NCBI RefSeq assembly: GCF_013362815.1 | Contig: NZ_JABFVK010000028.1 | Coordinates: 1-62,200, forward strand | Reading direction: 5' to 3' | DNA from: Hamadaea sp. | GTDB lineage: Bacteria > Actinomycetota > Actinomycetes > Mycobacteriales > Micromonosporaceae | Length of the DNA: 62,200 nucleotides | Shown here: piece after piece, positions 49,267-58,139 of the stretch | Layout: the number at the start of each line of letters is the position of its first letter | Position numbering within the stretch: the first letter of the stretch is position 1 | Program-made: the position numbers and the translations under genes | Notes under the pieces: generated by a model | The model's input: the letters and a program-made list of their open reading frames with translations, nothing else | Databases searched by the model: none | Told to the model about the DNA's origin: nothing

Positions 49267-49991
49267 GAGTCACTCGCCAAAATCTCGGCCAGATGGACGG
49301 GGCGTACGCCGGTGCGCAGCCGCGACAGCCCGCCGCCGATGTGCATGAGACACGACGAGTCACCGGCGCAGACGGCTTCGGCCCGGGTGGACAGCACGTT
49401 GCGCATCTTGTCGGCCAGCATCGCCGTCGACGTGTCGGCGTTCTTCACCGCGAACGTGCCGCCGAAGCCGCAGCACTGCTCGGCGTCGGGCAGCTCGACG
49501 AGGTCGAGACCGCGTACCTGGCGCAGCAGCCGCAGCGGTTTGTCGTCCACCCGCAGCATCCGCAGGCTGTGGCAGGTGGGGTGATAGGTGACCCGATGCG
49601 GGTACGCCGCCCCGACGTCTTCCCGCTTCAGCACGTCGACCAGGAACTCCGAGAGCTCATAGGTCTTGGCTGCGACCGCCTGGGCCCGCTCGGCGAGGGC
49701 GGCGTCGCCGGCATTGCGGGCCACCATCGCGTGCTGGTGACGGACCGATCCGACGCAGGAACCCGACGGCGCCACCACGTGATCGAAGGGCTCGAAGGCC
49801 TCGACGTGGTTGCGTACCAAGGCCAGCGCCTGGCGTTGATAGCCGGTGTTGACGTGCATCTGCCCGCAGCAGGTCTGTCCGGGCGGGAACGCGACTTCGA
49901 CACCGAGGCGTTCCAGCACTGTCACCGTCGCCCGGCCTACGTCGGGGAACATGGCGTCGGCCAGGCACGTCACGAACAGTGCAACCCTCAC
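49263..49991 (-). CDS. lutA: lactate utilization protein LutA (CCG-domain protein)
   Basis: A 242-residue protein with two CCG domains (DUF3390/heterodisulfide-reductase-like), CCGQMHVNTGYQR near residue 40 and CCGFGGTFAVKN near residue 180, each completed by an upstream Cys (FVTCLAD; YHPTCHS). GTG 49991 is the first start consistent with the family beginning RVALFVTCLAD. It is the first gene of lutABC. A 14-bp perfect palindrome lies 7 bases upstream of the start and is the obvious operator candidate. Confidence 0.95.
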   Translation of the reverse strand: MRVALFVTCLADAMFPDVGRATVTVLERLGVEVAFPPGQTCCGQMHVNTGYQRQALALVRNHVEAFEPFDHVVAPSGSCVGSVRHQHAMVARNAGDAALAERAQAVAAKTYELSEFLVDVLKREDVGAAYPHRVTYHPTCHSLRMLRVDDKPLRLLRQVRGLDLVELPDAEQCCGFGGTFAVKNADTSTAMLADKMRNVLSTRAEAVCAGDSSCLMHIGGGLSRLRTGVRPVHLAEILASDS

Positions 49992-49998
49992 GCCGCAA

Positions 49999-50012
49999 GA
50001 TCCTATAGGATC
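49999..50012. promoter_or_regulatory. perfect palindrome before lutABC
   Basis: GATCCTATAGGATC, 7 bases upstream of the lutA GTG. Lut operons are commonly controlled by GntR/FadR-type LutR; no such gene is in the window. A candidate lactate-responsive operator. Confidence 0.55.
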
Positions 50013-50049
50013 ATCCGGCCCGGCCCATAGAGCTGCTGAATGGTGGGAT

Positions 50050-52287
50050 TCAGTTGCCCCAGCGGCCGATGATGCCGCCGAGTCCGCTGGTCGGGCTCGT
50101 CGACGGCGTCGGCGTGTTGCGGTTCTTCCGGCCGCCGTTTCCGTTGTCGTTGCCGTTCTGCGCCGACTCGGTCGGGGTCGGGCTCGGCTCCTCACGAGGT
50201 TCGTAACCGGAGGCGAACGCGCTGGTCAGCTTGGGTGCCACGAACTTCTTCTCGGCCACGCCCTTCAGCGAAGTGTTGAGCGTACGCGCGACCGCCTGGA
50301 TGACGTCTCGCTGCACGGCGGCCCCCACGGCGTCCCGGCTGGTGCTGGGGTTGGCGGCGATCGAGGCGATGGCCAACTGCGGCGTGTACGCGACGAACGA
50401 CTCGGTGACGTTGCCGTCGGAGCTGCCGGTCTTGCCCGCGACGTCGCGGCTGCCGACGATGCCGGCGACCGAGCTCGCGGTCGCGCCGTTGCAGCGGTAG
50501 TACGCCGACTGCTGACCCACCGGGCACCGGGCGGCGTCGGTGGCGGCCCGAGCCACTTCGGCGCTGATGACCTGCTTGCAGTCGGGCTGACCGGCCGCCA
50601 GCGGCTGCCCTTCCGCGTCGGTGATCGAGGAGATCGGGGTCGGCGTGCAGTACTTGCCCTCGGCCGCAACGGTGGCGTACGCGTTGGCCAGGTCCAGCGG
50701 CGTGGTCAGCGAGGTGCCGAGGGTGAACGCGCCCCAGCTCGACGCGTCCTGCGCGTTCTGCTGGTTCTCCCTGGACCGGAACTGGATGCCGAGCCGCTGC
50801 GCCATCTCGACGACCTTGTCCGCCCCGACGGACTCCTCGAGCTGCACGAAGTACGTGTTCACCGATCGGCCGAACCCGGTCCACATGTTGCGGTAGCCGG
50901 CCATCGAGGCGGCGGCGTTCTCCGGGCACCAGTAGCCGTCACAGCTGTTCGGGCCCGAGTCGGGGTACTGCGACTGGTACTGATTCGGCGAGTAGAAGCC
51001 GGTGTCCAGCGCCTTGCCCGCCTCCAGCGCGGCCAGCATCGTGAACATCTTGAACGTCGAACCGGCCTGGTAGCCGGGCAGGCCGGTGCCGCTGCCCGCG
51101 ACGAGCTGGTTCATCGTGTTGCCGGTCCCGGTGGCGGCGCTGTAGTGCCGGTTCACCGCCATCGCCAGGATCTTGCCGGTGCCGGGCTGGACGACCGCCA
51201 TCGGCGACACCCGCTTGTTCGAGTAGCCGTAGACCGTCAGCACCTGCTCCTGCGCAGTCGCCTGCACCTTCGCGTCGAGCGACGTGATGATGCGGTAGCC
51301 GCCCGTCTTGAGCGCCTGCAACCGGTCGGCGGCGGTCTCGCCGAACGCCGTCTGCCCCTGCCACCAGCTGCGGAAGTAGTCGCAGAAGAATCCGGTCGAC
51401 GCCTTGGCGGCGGTGCAGTCGTTCGGCGACGCTCCCGGCGTCAGCTTCAGCTCGGCGTCGGTGGCCGCCTTCGCCTGGTCCTGGGTGATCTCGTTAAGGC
51501 CGACCATGGCCTGGAGGACGTAGCTGCGCCGGCTCAGCGCGCGGCTGGTGTCGCCGTCGATCGGGTTGTCCGACTCGGGGGACTGGAGCAGGCCCGCCAG
51601 CAACGCCGCCTCGTCGAGGGTCAGCTTGCCCGGGTCCTTCGAGAAGTAGGTGTGGGAGGCGGCGTGCACGCCGTAAGCGCCGTGCCCGAAGTACGCGATG
51701 TTGAGGTACCGCTCCAGGATCTGGTCCTTGGTCAGCCGGGTCTCCAGCGTGATCGCGTACCGGGCCTCGTTGATCTTGCGACCGGCGGTCACCTGCGTTG
51801 CGGCCGCCCGCTCTTCGTCGGTCAGCGTCGGGTCGTTCTTCAGCACGTTGCGGACGTACTGCATGGTCAGCGTCGACGCGCCCTGCTCGACCTCACCGCT
51901 CGCCCCGTTGGCCACCACCGCGCGGAGGATGCCCTTGAGGTCCACTCCGCCGTGCTCGTAGAACCGTGTGTCCTCGGCCGCGACGACCGCCTGCCGCATG
52001 ACCGGGGCCACCTCGTCGAGCCCGACGTCGCGCCGGTTCTGGTCGTAGAACGTGGTGAGCAGGGTCTTGCCGTCGCTGGCGTACAGGTAGCTGGCCTCCT
52101 GCCGGGCCGGGTTCTGCAGCGCCTCGGGCAGGTCGTCCCAGGCCACCCCGGCGTGGTCGACCGCCCAGGCCGCCAGCGCGCTCGCGGGCACCGCCAAGCC
52201 GGCGACGACCGCCCCCGCGAGAACCGCGACGAGCGCGGCGCGGACGAGCTTGCGGGACGTGCGGGGAGAGCGAGCGGGGGCTGCCAT
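50050..52287 (-). CDS. class A penicillin-binding protein (glycosyltransferase/transpeptidase)
   Basis: A 745-residue bifunctional peptidoglycan synthase anchored by one N-terminal helix (about 14-38). The GT51 domain has AAEDTRFYEHGGVDLKG with Glu105, GASTLTMQYVRN and RYLNIAYFGHGAYGVHAA. The transpeptidase domain has SxxK as STFK (410-413), SxN as SVN (475-477) and KTG at 619-621. Several cysteines (DCTAAK, FFCDYF, SCDGYWC) suggest disulfides. The C-terminal 80 residues are a Pro/Thr/Asn-rich disordered tail. It is monocistronic, with 111 bp upstream before the DUF4190 gene end. Confidence 0.97.
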   Translation of the reverse strand: MAAPARSPRTSRKLVRAALVAVLAGAVVAGLAVPASALAAWAVDHAGVAWDDLPEALQNPARQEASYLYASDGKTLLTTFYDQNRRDVGLDEVAPVMRQAVVAAEDTRFYEHGGVDLKGILRAVVANGASGEVEQGASTLTMQYVRNVLKNDPTLTDEERAAATQVTAGRKINEARYAITLETRLTKDQILERYLNIAYFGHGAYGVHAASHTYFSKDPGKLTLDEAALLAGLLQSPESDNPIDGDTSRALSRRSYVLQAMVGLNEITQDQAKAATDAELKLTPGASPNDCTAAKASTGFFCDYFRSWWQGQTAFGETAADRLQALKTGGYRIITSLDAKVQATAQEQVLTVYGYSNKRVSPMAVVQPGTGKILAMAVNRHYSAATGTGNTMNQLVAGSGTGLPGYQAGSTFKMFTMLAALEAGKALDTGFYSPNQYQSQYPDSGPNSCDGYWCPENAAASMAGYRNMWTGFGRSVNTYFVQLEESVGADKVVEMAQRLGIQFRSRENQQNAQDASSWGAFTLGTSLTTPLDLANAYATVAAEGKYCTPTPISSITDAEGQPLAAGQPDCKQVISAEVARAATDAARCPVGQQSAYYRCNGATASSVAGIVGSRDVAGKTGSSDGNVTESFVAYTPQLAIASIAANPSTSRDAVGAAVQRDVIQAVARTLNTSLKGVAEKKFVAPKLTSAFASGYEPREEPSPTPTESAQNGNDNGNGGRKNRNTPTPSTSPTSGLGGIIGRWGN

Positions 52288-52398
52288 GCAGGCAAGACTG
52301 CCCGGCGATCACAAGATCGTCATCGGCAGTGTGAAGGCGGTCACTCTGTGACACCACGGTGTCCCACAGCTCGTCGCCAGCCGGCTCGGACGCCCGAG

Positions 52399-52836
52399 TC
52401 AGCCCGCGAACAGGCCGATCACATCCGCCCCGGCCTTGATGAGCGCGAGGATGGTGCCCATCCCGAACAAGAGCGTCAGACAGGGCAGGAAGAAGGTGAA
52501 CGTCCAGCCCAGGATGACCGCCGCGCGCGCCATCCCGCGGCCCGTCTGCTCGCGGCCCTTGAGCTGCCGCAACGAGAGGTGCCCGAGGATCGCGCCGACC
52601 GGGGCGAGGATGCCGAAGGTCAGCACCGACAGGGCGACGGTCAGCAGCGCCACGATCGCCAGGACGTTGTGCTTGGCCGTCGTACGCCGCAACGCGTCGG
52701 TCGAGGTCCGGGCCACCTCCGCGATCCGGCTGCCGGGGAGCGCCACCTCCTGCGACGGCGGGGTGAACGGTGTGGGCGGCGGAGACGAGGCGGCCGGGGC
52801 GTACGGGAGAGCGGGCGGCGGCTCGGGGGCGGTCAT
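52399..52836 (-). CDS. DUF4190 membrane protein
   Basis: A 145-residue protein: a Pro/Ala-rich cytosolic N-terminus (about 1-50), then two TM helices of a DUF4190 domain (NVLAIVALLTVALSVLTFGILAPVGAILGHLSL is interrupted by the conserved P-x-G-x-I-L-G-H turn) followed by LKGREQTGRGMARAAVILGW and the second hydrophobic segment. Such proteins are common in actinobacteria, often beside cell-wall genes; their function is not established. ATG 52836 matches the typical start with a proline-rich leader. Confidence 0.85.
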   Translation of the reverse strand: MTAPEPPPALPYAPAASSPPPTPFTPPSQEVALPGSRIAEVARTSTDALRRTTAKHNVLAIVALLTVALSVLTFGILAPVGAILGHLSLRQLKGREQTGRGMARAAVILGWTFTFFLPCLTLLFGMGTILALIKAGADVIGLFAG

Positions 52837-52931
52837 CCGGCGATCCTCCGGTGAGTACACAGTGGTCGGTTGGGACGCTCCGACAGTATGCCGAACTCGT
52901 CCGGTTCCGGCGACCTGTCCGGTGCCGCGAA

Positions 52932-54164
52932 TCAGGCGGCGTCGACGACCAGCCGCTCGGGATGAGGTTGCCGGATCGGGGTGAGGAAGCCGATCGCGGA
53001 GATGACCAGGTACGCCAAGCCCGCGATGCCGATGACGAGGGCGACCCCGAAGCGTTCGGCCGACGCGGTGACCACCGCCGCGCCGATCGGGCCCAAGGAG
53101 AAGTGAATCGTCCACCACGCCGAGGTCACCCGCCCGAGCAGCGCACTCGGGGTGATCTCCTGCCGGAGGGACATCGAGCAGATGCCGCCGACCGCGGTGC
53201 AGGCGAACGCGAGCGTCGCGAAGACCGCCACGCCGGGCACCGAACGGGTGAGCGCGATCGCGGCGACCGACAGCCCGGCGAGCATGGTCGAGCCGATCCA
53301 GGTCACCCCGAACCCGATCACCTTGCGTACGCGGGCGACGACGAGCGCTCCGGCGACGGTTCCCCCGGCGGCGACCGCCATGACATAGCCGACTGTGCGG
53401 TCCGGCTGACCGAGGTCGTGCTTGAGGTAGAAGATCACGACGTCGACCAGGCCCTGCCAGAAGAAGATCAGGATCGTCAGCAGGACGAGCATCGACCGCA
53501 GCACCGGGTGCCGCCACAGGAACCGGGCGCCGCCGCTGAACTCGGCCCAGAACGACAGCTTGGCCGGTGCGCTGTGGTCTTCAACGGCGGGCTGGGACCG
53601 GAGGCGTACGAAGAGGAGTCCGATCGAGGCCAGGACGAAGGTGGCGGCGTCGACCGCGATCGCGACGGACGCGCCGAACCGCCCGGAGACCACGCCGGCC
53701 AGGATCGGCCCGATGACCTGGGTCGCGGCGAAGCTCGCCGAGAGCCGCCCGTTCGCCCGGGTGAGCTGGTCGGCGTCGACGAGCCGGGGGACGACCGTCA
53801 CGTAGGTGACCCGGAACAGCATCGCGAACGCACCGGTCAACGGCACGACGACGTAGAGCAGCCAGATCGGGCTGGCGAACAGCCACACGACCGGCACGAC
53901 GCCGAACAGCACGGCCTGGGCGACGTTGCAGATGATCAGCAGCCGCATGCGGTCGAACCGGTCGGCGACGACTCCGGCGAAGAAGCCACTGACCAAGGTC
54001 GCCACGCCGAGCGCGCCGGTGAGCAGGCCCATCTGCGTCACCGAGCCGGTCGCGTGCAGCACCATCAACGGCACCGCGATGACCGAGAACGAGCTGCCGA
54101 ACACCGACAGCGTCTCCACGGCCCAGAACAGGGCGAAGTCGCGCCCGCCCAGCTTCTTCGTCAC
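52932..54164 (-). CDS. MFS transporter, MFS_3/TIGR00900-like
   Basis: A 410-residue, 12-helix major facilitator protein. Motif A is GVVADRFDRMRLL after TM2; the central loop carries LVDADQLTRANGRLSASFAATQVIGPILAGV and the second half ITPSALLGRVTSAWW, as in the EntS/macrolide-efflux group. Export is more likely than import. GTG 54164 overlaps the LtrA stop (GTGA), so it is the promoter-distal gene of the LacI-controlled operon that starts at 59275. It may export a metabolite of that pathway or simply be carried along. Confidence 0.9.
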   Translation of the reverse strand: MTKKLGGRDFALFWAVETLSVFGSSFSVIAVPLMVLHATGSVTQMGLLTGALGVATLVSGFFAGVVADRFDRMRLLIICNVAQAVLFGVVPVVWLFASPIWLLYVVVPLTGAFAMLFRVTYVTVVPRLVDADQLTRANGRLSASFAATQVIGPILAGVVSGRFGASVAIAVDAATFVLASIGLLFVRLRSQPAVEDHSAPAKLSFWAEFSGGARFLWRHPVLRSMLVLLTILIFFWQGLVDVVIFYLKHDLGQPDRTVGYVMAVAAGGTVAGALVVARVRKVIGFGVTWIGSTMLAGLSVAAIALTRSVPGVAVFATLAFACTAVGGICSMSLRQEITPSALLGRVTSAWWTIHFSLGPIGAAVVTASAERFGVALVIGIAGLAYLVISAIGFLTPIRQPHPERLVVDAA

Positions 54165-55369
54165 TGCGGTGCTTCTTCCGGTGCAGGTTGCCGGGAACGC
54201 GCTTGACGCTCCCGGTACGCGCGGACGGCGTACTCGATGATGGCGAGGAGCATGAGCACGACGGCGAGATCGAGAAGCGCGAGCACGGCCGGCACCTCGG
54301 TCGCGAACGGCAGCATGCCGAGCACGAGCCCGGCCGAGACGAGCCGCGCGACTGGCAGCCGGCGGAACATGCGCCAAGTCGTGTAGCCGAAGGTGGCGAG
54401 ATAGAGCGCGACCCCGCCGAACAGCAGGCTGGCGACGCCGCGGTCCAGATGATGGTCGGGATGCGCGATGGCCTCGGCGAGGCCGACGGCGACCGCGATG
54501 ACCCCGGCGACCAGCCAGAGATGGCTGAAGCCGAGCATGCGGCCGAGCTGATCGGTCCGCAGGCGGGCGATGGCGACCGGCAGCCGTTCCTCCAGCGCCG
54601 CTCCGGCGAACACGAAGTAGATCCACCAGAGTCCGCAGACGAGCCCGAAGCCGCTGATCATCGTGGCGACCACGGGCGCCTTCAGATGTTCGAGCGTGGC
54701 TGCCGTCGCGCCGACCGAGAGGATCGACTCGCCGAGCGCGATGAGCAGGAACAAGCCGTGACGTTCGAGCAGATGCGGCAGGTCGAAGGTCATCCGGCTG
54801 AGGTGGCGTCGCATGAGCCGCGGCATCACGATGTCGATCGCGATCGCGAGTAACCAGATCCCCAGCCGCGTATTGCCGTGGAAGAAGCCGCCCACGAACA
54901 TCAACGGGCCGCTGATCTGGAAGAAGATCAGGAAGAAGACGCCCGGATGGCGGTCGGTCGGAGTGATCGCCTCGTGCAGCGTCAGCGCCGCCCGCTGAAC
55001 CAGGTACGCGGCCCCGAAGACCAGCCCGCGGTCGCCGAACGCCTCGGGAACCGAGATCGCCATGAACAGCGCGCCCAGCGCCGCCACGAACATCGTGATC
55101 CGGTCGGCGGAGTTCTCGATCGGGTTGAGATTGGCGTGGATCGAGATCGCCGACCACGCCCAGAACAGCGGCAGGAACAGCACGGCGGCGTACCCGATCC
55201 CGGCCCAGCTGTGGTCGTGGTGCAGCAGGGCCGAGACCTGGACGATCGCGAAGACGAACACGAGATCGCAGAAGAGCTCGGCGGGTGTGACCTTCTTCCC
55301 GGCGATCTTGCCGATGGCGGCGGTCTCGTCGGCGGCCTTCGAACGCAGAGTGGCGGAGGGGGCGCTCAC
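54161..55369 (-). CDS. low-temperature-requirement A (LtrA) family membrane protein
   Basis: A 402-residue LtrA-family protein with 10-12 helices. The family signatures are TPAELFCDLVFVFAIVQVSALL at the N-terminus, FWAWSAISIHANLNPIEN, and LLERHGLFLLIALGESILSVG in the middle. The name comes from a Listeria mutant; the biochemical role remains unknown. The start is a GTG 4 bases after the stop of the upstream isomerase gene and the end overlaps the MFS start, so it is embedded in the LacI operon. Confidence 0.92.
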   Translation of the reverse strand: MSAPSATLRSKAADETAAIGKIAGKKVTPAELFCDLVFVFAIVQVSALLHHDHSWAGIGYAAVLFLPLFWAWSAISIHANLNPIENSADRITMFVAALGALFMAISVPEAFGDRGLVFGAAYLVQRAALTLHEAITPTDRHPGVFFLIFFQISGPLMFVGGFFHGNTRLGIWLLAIAIDIVMPRLMRRHLSRMTFDLPHLLERHGLFLLIALGESILSVGATAATLEHLKAPVVATMISGFGLVCGLWWIYFVFAGAALEERLPVAIARLRTDQLGRMLGFSHLWLVAGVIAVAVGLAEAIAHPDHHLDRGVASLLFGGVALYLATFGYTTWRMFRRLPVARLVSAGLVLGMLPFATEVPAVLALLDLAVVLMLLAIIEYAVRAYRERQARSRQPAPEEAPQ

Positions 55370-55373
55370 GCGA

Positions 55374-56141
55374 TCATGATGCCAGCCACGCCCGGCTCGC
55401 GATCAAGGCCTCCCGCAACGGGCCGGCCTCCGGGTGCCACTTGCTCTCCCACTCGAGGCTCAGCCAGCCCGCGTACGCCTCTCGCCGGAGCAGTTCCAGC
55501 GCGTCGCGCAGCGGAACGGTGCCCTGGCCGAGGGGCAGGGGAGTCCGTTCGGTCGGGCTGAGCACGTCCTTGACCTGCACGTGTGCGAGATACGGGTGCA
55601 GTGCGGCCGCCGACACCGTCAGCGGTTCACCGACCCGCCACGGGTGCAGGACATCCCAGATCGCGCGTACGCACTCGTCGTCCACCTGTTGCAGGACGCG
55701 GGCGACGTCGACTCCTCGCGGGTGGGAGTCGTGCGTCTCCAGCCAGATCTGCACGCCTTCCGGCAGCCGTGGTGCGATCGTCTTGAGCCTTCTGACGGCT
55801 CGCTCGTCCGCCTCCGGCCCCGATTCAGCCGAGCCAGGGAAGACGCGAACGGCGGGGATGCCCAAGTCTTTCGCCAACTCGGCATGGGCGAGCGCGTTCG
55901 CCACGCACTCGTCGTCGTCGCCCTCGGCCGCCACCTTCACGTAGCTGGCGACACAGAGCGGCGTGACGCCTTCGAGCTCTGCTTTCGCCGCACTACGCTC
56001 AGCCGCTGACAGTCCGATGTGGAGCGGTTCGTCGGGGGCGGCGCGCAGCTCGACGCCGGGCCACCCGGTCTCCTGCGCGAGGCGTACGACCTCGGGCAGG
56101 GGGAGTCCGGAACAGCCCAGCGTCGAGAAGGCGAGTTTCAC
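55374..56141 (-). CDS. sugar phosphate isomerase/epimerase (AP-endonuclease-2 TIM barrel), copy 2
   Basis: A 255-residue TIM barrel of the xylose-isomerase-like/IolE superfamily. Metal ligands of the family are seen as glutamates and histidines in WPGVELRAAPD, IWLETHDSHPRGVD, IWDVLHPWR, HVQVKDV and LSLEWESKWHP. The cysteine-containing start KLAFSTLGCSGLPL is usual. GTG 56141 overlaps the stop of the first isomerase gene by GTGA. It acts on an unknown sugar, keto-sugar or inosose; relatives include 3-keto-glycoside-processing enzymes and tagatose/psicose epimerases. Confidence 0.87.
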   Translation of the reverse strand: MKLAFSTLGCSGLPLPEVVRLAQETGWPGVELRAAPDEPLHIGLSAAERSAAKAELEGVTPLCVASYVKVAAEGDDDECVANALAHAELAKDLGIPAVRVFPGSAESGPEADERAVRRLKTIAPRLPEGVQIWLETHDSHPRGVDVARVLQQVDDECVRAIWDVLHPWRVGEPLTVSAAALHPYLAHVQVKDVLSPTERTPLPLGQGTVPLRDALELLRREAYAGWLSLEWESKWHPEAGPLREALIASRAWLAS

Positions 56142-56995
56142 AGTGGCCCTTCCGGGTTGATGTGCTTTCGATGACGGTCCACCATCGTGGCAACGGTAAT
56201 CGCCGGATCGGTGTCCCAGATCGCCTGGTTGAAGATCTCCACCTCGACGTGCCCGGCGTAGCCCGCCGCGCGTACCGCCTCGGTGATGGGGGCGAAGTCG
56301 ATGTGACCGTCCCCGACGTGACCCCGGCTCAGCAGTGCGTCCTCGGCTAACGGGAGCACCCAGTCGCATACCTGGTAGGACGAGATGCGTCCCTCGCGGC
56401 CCGCCCGCTCGACCTGGGCGTACAGGTCGGGGTCCCACCAGATGTGATAGGTGTCCACGCAGACGCCGACCTCGTCCGCCGCGAACGGGGCGGCCAGATC
56501 CAACGCCTGACCGAGCGTCGACACGACCGCCCGATCGGCGCAGAACATCGGGTGCAACGGCTCGATCGCGAGGCGTACGCCCCGGTCGCTGGCGTAGGGC
56601 ACCAGCTCGGCGAGGGCGTCGGCCACGGCCTGCCGGGCGGCCGGCAGGTCCTTGGACCCGTCCGGCAACCCGCCGACCACCAGCACCAGTTCGCTCGTCC
56701 CGAGGACGGCCGCCTCGTCGATCGCCGCCCGGTTGTCGGCCAGCGCCGCCGACCGCGCCTCCGGGGTCGCGCTCTTGCCGAACCCGGTCGTGAAGAACCC
56801 GCCCCGGCAGAGGGTGGTCACGCTCAAGGCGTACGCGTCGATGATCTTGCGAGCGGCCTGTGCGCCACCGGCGGCCTCGACGACGTCGCGCCAGGGACCG
56901 ATGCCGCTGATGCCGTTCTCTGCGCAGAGTCGCGCGGCGGTCTCCAGCGTGGCCTTCTTCACCGTGGCGGTGTTGAGCGACAGCCTGAAGGTCAT
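56138..56995 (-). CDS. sugar phosphate isomerase/epimerase (AP-endonuclease-2 TIM barrel), copy 1
   Basis: A 285-residue TIM barrel related to, but clearly different from, the gene downstream. It starts RLSLNTATVKKATLETAARLCAENGISGIGPW (broken around the TVKK turn), and metal-site blocks are VRLAIEPLHPMFCAD, VGVCVDTYHIWWDPDL, HVGDGHIDFAPI and GHVEVEIFNQAIW. The SLNTATxKxxxL start is typical of the isomerases found in Gfo/Idh-DUF993 clusters. ATG 56995 has GGGAGG 8 bases upstream, contributed by the overlapping 24-codon minigene. Confidence 0.88.
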   Translation of the reverse strand: MTFRLSLNTATVKKATLETAARLCAENGISGIGPWRDVVEAAGGAQAARKIIDAYALSVTTLCRGGFFTTGFGKSATPEARSAALADNRAAIDEAAVLGTSELVLVVGGLPDGSKDLPAARQAVADALAELVPYASDRGVRLAIEPLHPMFCADRAVVSTLGQALDLAAPFAADEVGVCVDTYHIWWDPDLYAQVERAGREGRISSYQVCDWVLPLAEDALLSRGHVGDGHIDFAPITEAVRAAGYAGHVEVEIFNQAIWDTDPAITVATMVDRHRKHINPEGPL

Positions 56996-57066
56996 GCGGC
57001 CACCTCCCTGCGGTCGGCGTCCGCATTTACCCTGAGCATCGTGATGCCCGCGCGAGGCGCGGTCAT
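56992..57066 (-). CDS. 24-codon minigene bridging DUF993 and isomerase genes
   Basis: ATG 57066 overlaps the DUF993 stop (ATGA) and its TGA overlaps the isomerase ATG (ATGA), giving a 24-residue peptide, MTAPRAGITMLRVNADADRR plus EVAA. The coding strand carries GGGAGG near its end, the ribosome-binding site for the isomerase. This looks like a coupling peptide that keeps ribosomes moving across the 67-bp gap. It has no recognisable domain; chance cannot be excluded. Confidence 0.45.
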   Translation of the reverse strand: MTAPRAGITMLRVNADADRREVAA

Positions 57067-58139
57067 GGTGCCACCAGCTTCGCGAGGCGGGCCGCGGCGA
57101 GCTCGGGATCGGCCAGCACCCCGCACTCGGCGGCGAGCCGGTGCAGCTCGATCAGGTGGTCGAGGCTGCGCGAGTGCTCTTGCCCGCCGACCATCCGGAA
57201 CTCGTCCTGGTGGCCGTTGAGCCAGGCCAGGAACACGATGCCGGTCTTGTAGTGATAGGTCGGCGTGGCGAAGATGTGGCGGGCCAGCGGCACGGTCGGG
57301 TCGAGGATCTCGCGGAACTTCGCGGTGTCCCCGGCGTCGAGGGCCTGCCAGGCGGCCGCGGCCGGCACGGCGATCGCGTCGAAGATGCCCAGCAGCGCGT
57401 GCGAACCGCTTTCGATCAGCGACGGGTAGTTGAAGTCGTCGCCGGTGTAGAGGCGTACGCCTTCGGGCAGCTTGGCCCGCAGCGCGATCTCGCGGTCGGC
57501 GTCGAGCAGCGAGACCTTGATCCCGTCGACCTTCGCGGCGTTCTGGTGGATGATCTCCAGCACCGCCTCGGCGGCCCGGTCGAGATCCTGCGCCGAGGTG
57601 GGCACGCCCGCCGAGCCTGAGCTTCCGGCCCAGTAGCCGGCCAGGGCCGGGTCGAACATGTCGCCCAGCCAGTGCAGGATCACCGGCTGATCCACGTCGG
57701 TCAGCAGAGTGCCATAGATCCGGGCGTAATCGGCCGGGCCCGACGCGCTGGCGGCCATCGCGCGGCTGGCCATCAGGATGACCTTCGCGCCCGCGTTCTG
57801 CACGACTTCGAGCTGCTCCCGGTACGCCCGCTCGATGTCGTCGAGCGAATGCGCGCCGGGTGCGAGATGGTCGGTGCCCGCGCCACAGGCGAGCAAACCG
57901 TTGACGGACTTGGCTTCCGCACCACTGCGGCGGATCAGTTCCTGCGTGGCGGACCAGTCGAGGCCCATCCCGCGCTGGGCGGTGTCCATCGCGTCGGCGA
58001 TACCCAGGCCCAGCGACCAGAGGTGATGCCGGAATCGCATGGTGGCGTCCCAGTCGACGACGGCCGGCTTGCCTTCGCCGTTGTCCGCCGCCGGATCGGC
58101 GACGACATGTGCGGCGGCGTAAAACGTCTTGGCGGTCAC
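57063..58139 (-). CDS. DUF993 protein, dihydrodipicolinate-synthase-like aldolase
   Basis: A 358-residue DUF993 protein, a divergent branch of the DHDPS/N-acetylneuraminate-lyase TIM barrels. Features are RHHLWSLGLGIADAMDTAQRG, NGLLACGAGTDHL, GAKVILMASRAMA, VILHWLGDMFDPALAGYWG-like HWLGDMFDP, and KVDGIKVSLLD, where the lysine of the GIKVS strand is the expected Schiff-base residue. It probably cleaves a keto-acid or keto-sugar by a retro-aldol step. GTG 58139 overlaps the Gfo/Idh stop (GTGA), so the two are coupled. Confidence 0.87.
   Translation of the reverse strand: MTAKTFYAAAHVVADPAADNGEGKPAVVDWDATMRFRHHLWSLGLGIADAMDTAQRGMGLDWSATQELIRRSGAEAKSVNGLLACGAGTDHLAPGAHSLDDIERAYREQLEVVQNAGAKVILMASRAMAASASGPADYARIYGTLLTDVDQPVILHWLGDMFDPALAGYWAGSSGSAGVPTSAQDLDRAAEAVLEIIHQNAAKVDGIKVSLLDADREIALRAKLPEGVRLYTGDDFNYPSLIESGSHALLGIFDAIAVPAAAAWQALDAGDTAKFREILDPTVPLARHIFATPTYHYKTGIVFLAWLNGHQDEFRMVGGQEHSRSLDHLIELHRLAAECGVLADPELAAARLAKLVAP

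Noticed and set aside
49846-52854. 1002-codon open frame opposite the PBP and DUF4190 genes
   Set aside because: Antisense shadow without motifs; the minus strand carries SxxK, SxN and KTG.
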